Source of the DNA: Jaapia argillacea MUCL 33604
Lineage: Eukaryota > Basidiomycota > Agaricomycetes > Jaapiales > Jaapiaceae
Direction of reading: 5' to 3'
Assembly (NCBI GenBank): GCA_000697665.1
Contig: KL197729.1
Coordinates: forward strand, 452,121 to 516,120
Length of the DNA stretch: 64,000 nt
Shown here: piece after piece, positions 43,397 through 56,848 of the stretch
Layout: each line of letters begins with the position of its first letter
Position numbering within the stretch: position 1 is the stretch's first letter
Made by a program: the position numbers and the translations under genes
The notes under the pieces: generated by a model
Seen by the model: the letters and a program-made list of their open reading frames with translations, nothing else
What the model was told of the DNA's origin: nothing
The model's database searches: none

Positions 43397-46258
43397 ATGT
43401 CGGGCCAAGTCTATGGCAATCGTATGCCACCAGCGCCTCGTCGACCCCCCTTCACAAATGCGGTCAACCACGTTCCTCAGAATGGGTCTCCATTGAAGCC
43501 TCAGGCTCAGGAGAAGAAGCAACAGGCTTCTCCTCCTCTTCCGAGGCAGAATAGCAAGGCTGTGCCGCCTTCTCCGCCAAAGGTCATCACTGACAAGACC
43601 CGTCAGCAGGATTTCTTTAGGTTACATCTTTTGGGAGAGGTCAGCATTCGACCGGCTTACTAAATTGGCAGCGCTAACTCTGAGTCGACCTTAGGGTGGC
43701 TTTGCTCGTGTGTACCAGGTTCACGACTCCCAGAAGAGGCATTGGGCTTGCAAGGTAGTAACGAAAGATTCTCTCAAGACTAAAAAAGCGAAAACCAAGG
43801 TTAGTTATAATCCCATCTTCGCACCACAACCTGTTTCTGAGAAGTACGACGTAGCTCTATGCAGAAATCAAGATTCACCGTGCGCTCGAACATCCCAACA
43901 TCGTTTCCTTTCAAGACTGTTTTGAAGATGACGAAAATGTCTACATGACCCTCGAACTCTGTCCCAATGGCTCTCTGATGGACCTCCTCCGTCGTCGACG
44001 CCGTTTCACCGAACCTGAAGCTCGGTTCTTCATGGTCCAGCTCCTGGGCGCTTGTCATTACATGCACACGCATCAAGTCATCCACCGAGATCTCAAACTA
44101 GGCAACCTATTCCTTGACGCAAACATGAATGTCAAGGTGGGCGACTTTGGATTGGCAGCGTTGATCGAGAGTCCGGGAGAGAGGAAGAAGACCATTTGTG
44201 GGACGCCGAATTATATTGCCCCGGAGGTGCTGTTTGATACGGCCAATGGACATAGCTTCGAAGTGGATACGTGGAGTATTGGAGTTATTTTGTACACTCT
44301 CATTATCGGAAAACCACCTTTCCAAACAAAGGATGTCAAGAGCATCTACAAGTCAGTGTCTTCCTTTCAGTCCCGTCTCGTTTTTCACTCACCTTTTGAA
44401 TCATAGACGTATCCGGGATAATGAATACGAATTCCCAGCCGAACGCGAAATTTCGGTCCAAGCGCGGGAACTCATTCAACACATCCTCACTCAAGACCCC
44501 CAACAACGACCCACACTTCACGAAATCCTCGACGACGAATTCTTTACTCATGGCATCGTACCCAGCCACCTACCCAACACTACTCATAATGCCGTCCCGG
44601 ATTTCCGACACATCACTCGACCCGTCTCCCAAGCCAATCTCGCTCGATTACGACGAAAGGCCTTACTCGATGATGATCAAGCTACGACGATCTCGCTCCC
44701 TAACTCGGCTGTGGCCCAGAGTTCGACGATTGGTACCAAGAGTACTAGTGGTAAACCGAATGCGACTTTGGCGCAGCAGGAGAAGGAGTTCCAGCAAGCC
44801 GTCCAACCGGGTAGTCCTATCTCTGCTCTACTCAAATCGGCGAGACAGCCTTTGGTTATGGGCGTTCCTGGTAGTAGCAATACGCATCAGCGAGGAGAAT
44901 CGCCATTGATCAGGAAGTTGCAAGCGGTTAGTTTGGAGAACCAGATGCGCGGTGCTGGGACCAACGGAACTGGAGGGGAGCGCGGGGCTGGACTTGGGAG
45001 GGTGAGAGAAATGACGGAGGAGGATGGGTTTGTGGAAGAGATTAGGAGGAAGGAGTTGGAAACTCACAAGGCCAGGATTGTGGCGCAAATGGTGCCTGTG
45101 CCTCCTGGTAGCGCCGTCGGCTCGGAGTTCGATTTGAGGAGAAGGGAAGAGGAACAGGAGAACGTCGCTCCTTTTCCGGCGAGAAGTGAGATTGGGAAGG
45201 GTAAAGGCAAGGAGCGAGAGGTGATGGGAGTTGAGAAGCCCAATTTGGATCCTATGGGTGTAGTTGGGGCTGGAGGAGGAGGAGCGCTGCCACTGAAGTT
45301 GAATGGGTTCGATGCGGCTGCTCAGACTTTGACTGCTGCGTTCGATGCCAAGGCTGCTGGGAAGGTCTTCAGGGATCCGAGATTGGATGCGGACTTGAAG
45401 GATGAGAAGGTGTTCATCGTTTCTTGGGTGGACTATTGCAATAAGTATGGGATGGGATACGCGCTCACCGATGGGTCGGTTGGAGTCCATTTCAATGACA
45501 GTACGACTTTGGTTTTGTCTCCTGATAAACAGTAAGTCTTCGCTTTTCATTTTTCATCTCGGTCACTTGGTTCGTTTTTGGTATGCGATTACTGACATAG
45601 TTCGTTGACGATAGGCATTTTGACTATATCACCTCTCGTCGCCAGGGATCGGTATACGTTCGCAAGTATTATACGGTTTCAGAGTACCCTGAGGACCTCA
45701 AGAGTAAGGTGTACCTGTTGAAGCACTTTGAGAGGTATATCATGGATCGCCTGTATGGAGATTACGAGTATGTGTTTGAGAATTTGGAGAGGGCGAAAGG
45801 CATGGACTTTGTTCAGAAGTATTTGAGGATGAAGCATGTTATCGTGTTCAAGATGAGTCACGACGTCCTCCAGGTGCGATTCCTTCTTTCTTCTGCATCT
45901 CATCTACCTTCTTCGAATCAGCAACTCTAACCTTGACATTATCTCCATTTAGTTCAACTTTTACGACCACTCGAAAGTCATTTTATCATCTCAAGGCCTT
46001 CTCATAACCCACATCGACAAGAACTACAAACTGACGAAATGGAAACTCAGCGACGTTATGGTACAGGCTCTCAAACCTCCTTCCTCTGATCCTGAAGAGG
46101 CGAAGTTCCATCAAAAGTTGGTGGATAAGCTCAAGTATTGCAAGGAGGTGTTGTCATCCATCAGGAAGGCCAGTGAAGAAGGAGATGGGGCTGTGGCAGA
46201 GACGAAGACTCAGGCGCCGACGTTGAGTACGAGGGGGTCGAAGAACTCTTTACGATAG
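43397..46258 (+). CDS. Polo-like mitotic kinase (Plo1/Cdc5 type)
   Basis: Ser/Thr kinase of mitotic entry, spindle function and cytokinesis. Six exons (43,397-43,639; 43,695-43,799; 43,855-44,351; 44,407-45,531; 45,615-45,873; 45,953-46,258) give exactly 844 residues. Basic Pro-rich N-terminus; kinase domain from about residue 73: [10 protein letters not shown] loop, Lys101 (WACK), HRDLKLGN (Asp195), GDFGL (Asp213), T-loop [16 protein letters not shown] with Thr229 matching human Thr210. A long low-complexity linker follows. Polo box 1 is [20 protein letters not shown]...FNDST, keeping the phosphopeptide-contacting Trp; polo box 2 has [13 protein letters not shown], keeping the His/Lys phosphate pair, so phosphodependent docking should work. 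Intron 3 removal joins YK to [10 protein letters not shown]. Apparently single-copy, complete, and outside the duplications. S. pombe plo1 and yeast CDC5 are the family namesakes. Confidence 0.95.
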
Positions 46259-48515
46259 CGCAGCAAAGACGGTTCACGATGTCTTCACGTTTTTTTACGA
46301 CCTTGGCTCGACCTTGATCGGCGGCCTTTCCTGTCTTTCGTTGTCCAACACTCGTTTACACCCCAGCGGTCATTGCATACTCAGTATGAAACTGGTAGCC
46401 ATTCTGTGACAGTTGGGATCATTCGCCCCCTTCAAGTTGGGTGTGGGAGTCTTACGTTACGCGTGAAACTGAGTCTTTCGCAACCGTGGACTCCGACGAG
46501 CTATGGAGGTGGCCACTATTTCCACGGCTTAACTAGCTCGTACCTCTAGCCATGGTCGCACAGCGCTCGTTCTCCACTCTCTACTGATGGATACCTGTGT
46601 CCTGGGACAACGTATCACCAAGGGACATCCACGTAGCTCGCGTTGCGAAGGGCTTAGGGTGAAACGGGTCAGATGGGCTGAATCTAACGCCTGGTGGTGA
46701 AACTTGGATCATGTTCCTTGGCAGCTTCCATCCCCCGGTCTCCCACGAGCAGGGAGTAGGGCGCCTTTACGACCCATCAACGTGATCAGTAGGGCAGTGA
46801 CTGTGGGAGTTTGGGGTGCGGTTCAAGCTGCCGGATTCCGGTCAAGCAGAGGTGAGCGTAAATCGAGTCGATCTTTGTTAGTGTGCTTCTCAGGCTCTAC
46901 ATTTCGGAGACCGGGGCTTTCATTTTCAGGTCACTTTCCGATCAAAACCGAGGCCCAAGCCGACCATTCACCATGCTGTCGGCCTCCAGGTTGATATACG
47001 TGTGGTTTATCGAGACCTAGTCGAGGAGAACGGGACGGCAAATTGTCGACTTCGAATGGATCGTGTTCGTACTAGCCTGTAGTCTCATCGGTACGGATTC
47101 ATTCTAGCTGTGTTGAACTCGGAATGATCGCGTTGTAGAGGAAGTACGCTATTCGACCCTTGAAATCAGGTTTGAATGCAGTGTCAATCGGAAGGAGCAT
47201 CATCCAGTCTGGGCGTGATTGTCACCAGTCGAATAACGAGTCCTAATTGCCTGAATTGACTCGGAGGCGAGGATTGCTTAACTTTCTCTCCTCACCTAGT
47301 CCTGGCCGTCCACTGAGGTTTCCGTGGTATCCCCGTGGGGTTCTGATTTTTCCTCGGGATCATTCGACGCCTATTTCTTTGATGTGACGCTGCACATCGA
47401 CATAACCAATGATGTCTGTCTGGGCGTTCGATGTTCGACTGGCATGGACAACAAAACTTGCCAGTGGCAAGTTTTGTTGGCCGAATCGTGGTATTGAACT
47501 CATTCTGGGTCGTTTCCAAAGCAACGAGTTCCATGGCAGTGTAAGTTTCGTTAACCTTCAATCTCTTCGGATGATCTTCCCTTGTGGTGCTTCGCGGAAA
47601 TCATGTCACCTCTTGATTCCACAGACACGCAGACCCGGTGCTTGCTGGAGGGGTGGTCTTCTGGAAATGGATTAGTGTCCAGAAGCTCTTGAAATTAGGT
47701 TATGCCCATTTGTTTTATCAATCATACTCGACTCCCTTTCTCTGACATTTGACGTAATGTTCGTTCATAAGTTCAGTCGATCCCTGGTATTGGCACATAT
47801 ACCTACCTTAAGCACTTACGCCTGAAGAGCGTGTAGCCTTCCTCGTTGTCCCGAGCGCTGATACTTGGTCACCTTTCCAAATCTAGTCCCACAGAACCCG
47901 GCTCCTGGCGGCCCAAAGTCGAAATTGGGGATGATGCCCATTTTTTTGAATGCCCCCACAACTGTCCGAACTCCTTCCACCTTGACAAAACTCTGGTGCA
48001 TTTTTGAATCATTCTGAATCAAAACGTGGTGCATTCCTGGAATCATATTTCAAACGGTCAATCAGTGAGTTTGTTGTTGCCCCGCTCCGAAGCAGGACCT
48101 GAAACTGTGTCGGTGCCGATTTCCAGGACGCAGCTTTCATCTTCTCTTTCGGCATGATGTGATAGGCAGATCTCAGCTTGGTATCTTCCCCCACGATTCA
48201 CCCCGGGGGTTTATTTTTCTGGTCAGGTTCCCGTGACCTTCTCGCCGCCCATCAAATCGGTCACGCCGTCTGCGACTGCAACGTCCGGACGGACGGATGA
48301 TTCTCCAGTTCCGACCACCGCCCATATCTTCGTCTTGTCGACGGACGCCATGAGTAAAGAAGAAGCCGGATCAGACCCTTCGTCCCTGGTAATCATTCGG
48401 CGCCTCCCATCAGGGCTCCCAGCTTTATCTGAGCTCTGTGCAATGGGCTATGCTCTGGATTTGCTACTTATATGCCCACCTGGTCGAACCCCACTCCAGA
48501 TCAATCCCCGCCAAT
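46259..48515. other. 2.2 kb without a recognised gene
   Basis: Several short frames on both strands (for example 47,409-47,675 plus, 47,816-48,046 minus), none with a known motif, splice structure or copy elsewhere in the window. The only marked structure is the perfect inverted repeat at 47,449. It forms the boundary between ordinary gene space and the ZF-D array. Confidence 0.45.
47449..47479. repeat. Perfect 15-bp inverted repeat with 1-nt spacer
   Basis: Arms CAACAAAACTTGCCA and TGGCAAGTTTTGTTG separated by a single G. Could be a protein-binding palindrome, a fold-back footprint of a small element, or chance. Confidence 0.85.
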
Positions 48516-49766
48516 ATGGACCACGTCTACCCAGTTGCAGAAGCAGGCGATGCTCCCCTCGAGGAGCACGCTTTGCTTGATCGTGGGCAGGTGCAAACGT
48601 ATCCCGGTTCATTGGCCAATATGTCTCCGTATGTCGCTATTCTTTGAACCACCGGTCGAAAATTGACTCCCTTTCAGTCAGATATATGGCACTCAAGTCT
48701 ACTACGCACCGATCACAACCTCTAATGCGTCGGCCCAACCTCAGGTCCCTCACGATATGCACCCCACGTCCATTCCTGGGATCAACATCGACACTTCCCT
48801 TCTGTCTACAGACGCCGGACACTATGGTGGCCCCCCAGGGAATGTGGCACATTTCGAGCGGTCCTCGGGTGGTAAGTCATTATGTGGCACCGCTACCATC
48901 ATCTTCACTTAAATTTTTGGTTCGTTGTAGGTCATGCCCACTACGGCCTTGATCCTTCTGGTCAACACATGCATTTCCGGTCGCCGGTGCGATCGCATCC
49001 TTCGCCCAACTACGATTTATACTCGAATCTCGATGAACAAAACCTTGATCCCAGTCTTTTTTCCGCCCTTGATCCATCACCTCGCAGCGCTCACGCGTAT
49101 GGGTATCCCTCCTTTGCTGTTGCCCACCCAGAGGGGTACACCGCGGATGACTATGGTGGCCACAATCACCACCTACCTTCCGACCAGGACTACACTCTGC
49201 CGACGCTACCACCCGATAATCACCCTATGCCTGATGCCTCCAGGGATGCCTTGTCCACGGACCCGATGTCTCAAGTGGGATTTCTCACCCCAGATTTGCA
49301 TCGAGGCGGAGACTTATATAGTTCCGACGGTGGTAGGGTCGTGAGCCGCGGACGATCTGCCGGCCGGTCTTCTCCTTATCGTCTATCTCATTCTCCCAGC
49401 CCTTCTATACCTGATTCCACGGGTATTCCTACACGGTCACCCTCCACTATTGACGTAGACTCGATGCTGTCCGTTCCTGGGGAAGCTTCCTCCCAGGTTA
49501 TGACACCAGGCGTCCGAAGGGCCTCTATCAATAGGCGCAAGAATCCCGGTAATTTCATATGTGATTGGTGCAGCGAGACCTTTACCAGAAGCAGCAACTT
49601 GCGAGGTTTGTGAGCCATCATTGCTCTCTCTTCTTCACTTATACCGGTGTTCCATCCAGATCATTACCGGGCGCACAATCGAGAGAGACCTTATCCATGC
49701 TCCACGTGTGAGCAGACGTTCACCAGGCGCAGCGACATGCGTCGCCATGCTAGAGCCAAGCACTAG
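48516..49766 (+). CDS. ZF-D copy 1, canonical two-finger C2H2 protein
   Basis: Probable nuclear transcriptional regulator. Four exons (48,516-48,628; 48,678-48,871; 48,931-49,605; 49,660-49,766) give exactly 362 residues. The middle is rich in His, Pro, Asp and Ser, with SRGRSAGRSSPY before a Ser/Pro stretch; the basic INRRKNP leads to finger 1 (CDWCSETFTRSSNLRDHYRAH) and, through NRERPYP, finger 2 (CSTCEQTFTRRSDMRRHARAKH). All zinc ligands are present. The finger 1 intron (49,606-49,659) sits at the same codon and phase as in ZF-A, B and C. The N-terminus differs from the other ZF-D copies, and the start chosen is the first ATG in the open frame. Confidence 0.87.
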
Positions 49767-52700
49767 CCAACTACGGATCGTCCTAACCTCGTCATTTTCT
49801 ATCCCATGCTTAGTCTCCGTTGCCTTCTAAGTAAACTTTATTCCCTAGTCTACAATCGTAATAATGATCCTGACTCCCGTTGTTGAATATTGTAAAACAT
49901 TTGTACACTGATGAACTCCAATCGACGCTGAATTGGATGAATGTTAGTGGTGATTGTTGATGTTCTTCGTGGGTCCTCACGCCTCAACAGCCTCGAGCTA
50001 CGTCAAGCGTGATTCTCACGAGAGATATCGATCTAGACCGCTTAATTCACCACAATTCCTCCCCAAGTGCAAGAGATCTGTCGCGCTGGCTGCAAGTCCC
50101 TGTCTGCTGGGGTGATTTCCATTCAGCATGTTTTTGGCTGCTGTATGGATACGGCGTGACATCGCAACCCGTTGAATCCTGTTGTTGAAGCTAACAGCAG
50201 TCGCGGACGATGCGAACCTGTCTAATTCTGAACAAGGTCGGGTGGATGCCACGCTTTTTGGTGCAGGATAGGCCGGGAAACCCTTTGAACTGTCACTGTC
50301 GCACACTTTCTTGCTTCCCAGGTGTCCAGGACCAGACCTTGGAGGAAATTCGCTCCACCACTGCGCTTCGACCACCACGACACTGAAGCTCATACGTTGG
50401 TTCGTATCATCGTGAAGACGTTTCGATATTGGCAGGTACTAGGGTATATCCCAACACGATCCCGATATTCGAATACTGGTTTCGACAATGCGGTTATGAT
50501 ATGACGGACACAGTGGAGAAAGGCCATCACAAAATTCAGACGCTCGTTGAATTTACGGCATTCTGATGGCTGCGCAATGATGCATGATGGCAGACCAGCT
50601 CGCCAGAATGAGGACGTTGGGATAGGGGATAGAGGTGAGTGGGAAAGACACCTTCTTCATCCTTTCAAATTTCTGAGATCCTGAATCCTCAAACGGTTGA
50701 TCTGGGTAGTGAGCCGAAGGTCCTTGATGATTTCGCAGAACGCCGTTGTCTTATCGATCCTGCAGCACATTTTTTCCCCTTGTAGGATCAGAAGGGCGGG
50801 CTTCATGGGCTTCTCATCGGGCGGGTCGTTTCCAAGCGGCCTGCCGAAAGTTCGTCGATGAAATGTCGCTCAAATTCCGGTCAGTTGTGTCGGATGGCTT
50901 TGGACGACCGTCCTTCCAATCGGCATGGAAGGTATCGCGGTTTTGATACGTGCCACCAAATTTATCTTCACGATATACAAGTCAGCGACGGTTAGCCGCC
51001 TCCGGGTCAGCGTTTCCTTTGGATGGTCGTTTCGGCTGGATCTTCAAAGATATGCGGGAGGGCCGACTTGCGTTCCGTACGTATACGTTGATGTGCGCCT
51101 CCTTGGTATCGACGACATTAATCTTCTCCCCCAAAATATCCTGAACTCTATTTTATTCGTTCTCATGCCATGAAAGAAGTCTACTCGTACCCACAGCCAA
51201 AGCTCTCGGTGACATCACCTCCTATTATCGTTCCCACAGGAGGCTTCGCAGTGGTCGCCTGATCCGCCTTTGGCCGACCTGTCACCTAAACCTCTTGCCT
51301 CTGCGAGAAAATATGCGAAGCGTCGTTGAACTTGGGCGACACCATGTCTATCAGTCCCCAGAGATTTCAGTATTAGAGCTCCGGCATAGAGCGTCATCTT
51401 GAATGGCTCTCGTCTGCGCGTCTGTGCCACACAGACATACGATGGACGCCCTTACGCAGACCAGGACGAAGCCCGAAGGGGACGCCAGAAGAATCCTCTC
51501 CATCGGTCCCTTCATTCTTTTTTAATCAAGTTGGATATCACAACGCCCCGGAGACGTTCTCTTTCGAAAGCCCCTATCTTCGACAAGCCTTACCATTGAG
51601 GATGTCATAAAGGCGATCTTTTCCCACCGCCTGCTGGGCAATCATTTGCTGTCTGGATCATACTACCGTATCCCAACGGCGCTTTGGAAAAGATGGCACC
51701 GATCTCGACTCCAACATGTGTTGTGGGTGCTCCCTTAGGTTCCGAGAGCTTGGAATTTCAGAGGGTATGACGGCAAACCCTGGCTCTTTGTAGTTCAGAC
51801 CCCCTTCGTGCCAAACAAGGGTGCCCTCGTTCCATCCTCGCCTTTTAGGACAGGGGTCTTCTAAGATCCGTCTGTATCACAGCCAAGCATTATTATTATT
51901 AAAATCCATTTATTATCCGTTGTGGGGGACCCATATGTCGGATATAACATCCTATGTACTACGTCTCCTCTTCTCTCACAGCCAAGCATCTACTTTTGCC
52001 ACGTTCACTACGTTGGAGTCGAGGGGAAGTGTATCCGACGTTTGTGATATCGGTGTGAGATCTCTCTGTTTAAACTTTGGAGATGTTGAGCAGAAGAGTT
52101 TCAACGTCCACGAACCGCAGGTTGGAGACTGAATATTGAAATGGGAAACCATGGTTCACCGCTAGTAAAAAAAAGGTGTTCTATGCTTGGCGAACCATAA
52201 GGGTACCTACTAGGAAGCAACTGTACTGCTTGCACAGCATCAATCGTGTATGATTAATGTTCATCCACCAAGGACAATCCTCTGTTCGCTATGATAACCG
52301 CGGGGTAGCCGCCTTCTCATAATTGCGGAGCTCAAGCGAGATACGACATCGTCCGATATGAAATGGGATGAGGAGTGGGGTTGTCGAGGCGCTGCATATA
52401 CAGCCCTATATTCAGATTATATTAAGCGCGAAGCATTCAAAACAATTGGAGATCGACCTTCAGTCGCCCGGTCTTGACGACAGGCCGTGCCTCTTAGATT
52501 AGGCAGGTTCAGGGTGCCTGGATGGTAGCGTCAATCGAGGGGCGTCAAGCGGGTGAGTTTGCGCATCAAGGAGGTCAGCAGGGGCAAATTCAGATACAGA
52601 AACTAGTAAGCGCTCCAGGAAGCCGGCGGTGAGATGTGGGGCAAACTTTAATGGGATCGCAAGTAAGTACCATCTCTGGTACGAGCTATTGTTCACGGGT

Positions 52701-55558
52701 CATGTTTCGCGTGGATCGAACTGCCGGGAAATGGAGTTATGCGAACAAGAGAGAAGAGCCTGCGCTTTGCGAAAGCGACCAACCAAGACGCAGTGTAGAG
52801 CAACCAATTGTCAAGAAGGGATCTAGACTAATCCGATCAGGTCTAAGTCGAAACAGTGCATGTTCTCAAGGCGCCTCCTTCAGTAAGAAAACTCAACGAC
52901 GTACGCGCGAACGGATTTTCGGAGGAGGCGAGAGTCCGGATCCAAACCAGGGCTCTCAAATAGATGACGACTTCAGGAGAATTTCACGAGTCTGGATCCT
53001 CGATTGAGCTCAGACTCGGAGCTGCTTGGGGATTGTGAATGGTTTTGAAAGCACAGCTTCGGTTCGAGCACCGAGGACTTGAACAGTGAACCAAATCCTC
53101 CATAAACGGGTTGTGAGTTCGCAACGAAGAGAGCGTTTCGTTGAAAAGGCCACTCTGATCGCCTTGATGATGAAGCTCTTCCCTGATACCAAATTTTCCG
53201 GGGATGGGAAGGAACTCCCAGTTGGAATCGCAGTTGTGAAGGATTGTGACTCGGCCAGTGTGACATGCGATGCCGGCCACCTGTGGCATCTGTGACCTGA
53301 GACCACTACTTTCATTGCATCCCATCCTCGAGTTTGCTTGACTGCGGCGATCAGACCGATAACATCAAGAAACTCCCGGTTTTCCATGTTCGTGTATTGC
53401 ACGATGTTCGATTGGAGCATTCTAGCATGTCAAGGCTCGTCTCCCAGATTCATCACAACAACACAAAGGAAGATCTTGGAAAGCGCCTGCTACACCGATG
53501 CCCCGGCATTTCAATCGGACCATCAAACGCGACGCAGAAGTAGGTCAGCGTGGATTCGGCATGGAACGTGCCAAACTCTACTGTGTCAATTCCCTATCGA
53601 TTGCCAATCGTTTCGCGATGACTTTCGTCCTTCTCAACGTTCGATACGACAAGCAAATATGCGGGGACTTCAATCTAGCTGGTTCGTGTCATTGCGGCCA
53701 TCCGGGTCGTCTTCATGGAGATGATTCATGATTTATTATTTGACTCTCACTACCTGAAAGTGAAGGCCCATATCGACCGTCCAGTTCATGCCACGGGAAC
53801 GAGCTTTGGAAATAGGAGGATATACTCATCTGGAGAAGTGGGTAGGTTGTTCGTTTGGCATCTCATTGCCTATCCATTGTTCACTCCGTTTAGCCCGGGA
53901 CTCCACAACACGCCGGTGCGCGTGGCTTACATGCAACCGCGCCTTTGTGACCCGTGGTTGTCTATTTGGGAAGGGTGCTGGCTAACCCGTGTTCGGCGAA
54001 AGTGTGATTGCGTTCACCTCATCATCTCATGGATGTGTCCTCCTGGCCATTGCATCTATTGTGGGAGGATCGTCTCAGACTTTCTATCCCCAGATCGTCT
54101 AGTTGGACGCATTCAGACGCGAATCGAACCAGGTAAAGTCCGGGGTTGCGCATGAGAGCGTCACCTGAGTGGGTATGAGCTGTTTCCATTGCGTCCCCGG
54201 CCGATATCATGCCTTCCTCGTGCGCTCAGGCAAATTGTCTTAGGGACCCTGCAGGGATAGTCTTCTCTTTGCGCAATAGGTTGAGTTTGGAGTTCTTTGA
54301 CTTGCTCTTTATTGTCAAGTTGTCTTGACATTGCTGCCTCGGCTGGATCTCAGTGAGCGCTTCATCCACGGTCCGTGATGCGGTTCACTAGTGCCAGTGC
54401 TCACTGAATTGTCACGCTGCAGAATCTGTTGCGGTGCGCCCATGAAAACCCCAAATATTGCCTTTTTTTTCCACCATCTCCTCGGCCCCTTTGGGTCATT
54501 TTGCTGCTCGACGTTTTCGGGCGCGCCCGGGATCTCCACCAGCATGCAAAGATATCCTTGTTCCGCCTACATCTCGGTGCCACACGTCTACCAAGATTTG
54601 GGGGCAACGTCACAATTCCGAGGATCTAGGATGTCGGATCCAGGTTGTTACTCACTGTCTTGGGCAGTATCTACGTCCCCCTCTCTCCAACATCGTCCAT
54701 CTCGAGGCATTTTATGAGCCGGATTAGATTGTTCAAGAGGTTCAAGCAGACCTCAAAACCTTGACTCCAAATTCAAACGAGAACGCGGTTGTTCCGAATC
54801 GTCAATGGTACGTAATGAACCTCATACGTAAAAAAAACCATTGAACCGTAACTGGGCTCATTGGCGGCTTATTAGCATGCAATACGCAACTTCAAAATCG
54901 AGACCGCCGATTACATTGGAGGTGGCTGTGAACTAGCTAAGGCGCCACTCCTAGCTTCTTAATGCTGTAAGCATCCAACGCATTCATCGCATGTACAGAC
55001 TGCGCTCGAACCTCTCTAACCTCCTTCTGGGTTGATTATCTCCCTAGGATGGTGTCTACATTACAAAAACGTGGTATCTCCATGGATTCAGATCGGCTTT
55101 GCCGTAACGGAACAACGTCGACACCCCAGCGAGATTCTCATCCATCGGTTTCTAACAGCACCGTTGGCCAGAGGGTTTGCATTATGGAGACGTCCTGCCA
55201 GCCTTCAGCCTGCTTCCCCGGTAATCCGCTAGTCTACTTTTGTCAGGTAAGACTCTCGTTTTCCTTTTTGGTCAGACCAGATGACCCCAGTGGGCGCTTG
55301 TTCGTCGGCGGTCGCATTCACGCCGACCTGTAATCAGTGTCATCTCATTGATACGTCCTGGCACCACCTACTCAAGCCCAGAGCACACATGTTCTCATTT
55401 CATCTTGTCCTGCCCTCCGGTCGAATGCCTTCTTGTGACCTGTACGCCACGAGCGTTGTTTGATCTTTTAGTACTTATACAACTCATTTTCGTCCCAAGG
55501 TCAGACTCAAGCTCCAATTCACCCGGCCAGCCACTCTTAGATATACGTCTCCTCCTCT
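49767..55558. repeat. Long spacer between ZF-D copies 1 and 2
   Basis: 5.8 kb that matches 56,849-63,339 in pieces and order: 49,930-51,880 matches 57,160-59,110 closely, then matches become patchier (about 52,100-53,000 with 59,280-60,230; 53,320-55,470 with 61,170-63,260). No gene recognised. Minus-strand frames in the first part are mostly open for some hundreds of bases, and the second part has short frames with membrane-like stretches, so decayed genes are likely. ZF-D copy 2 promoter must lie at its end. Confidence 0.6.

Positions 55559-56848
<1,290 letters not shown>

Noticed and set aside
44828-45550. Minus-strand open frame of 240 codons over the polo kinase linker and polo box 1
   Set aside because: Antisense shadow of an exon with conserved polo-box residues; no own motifs or splice structure.
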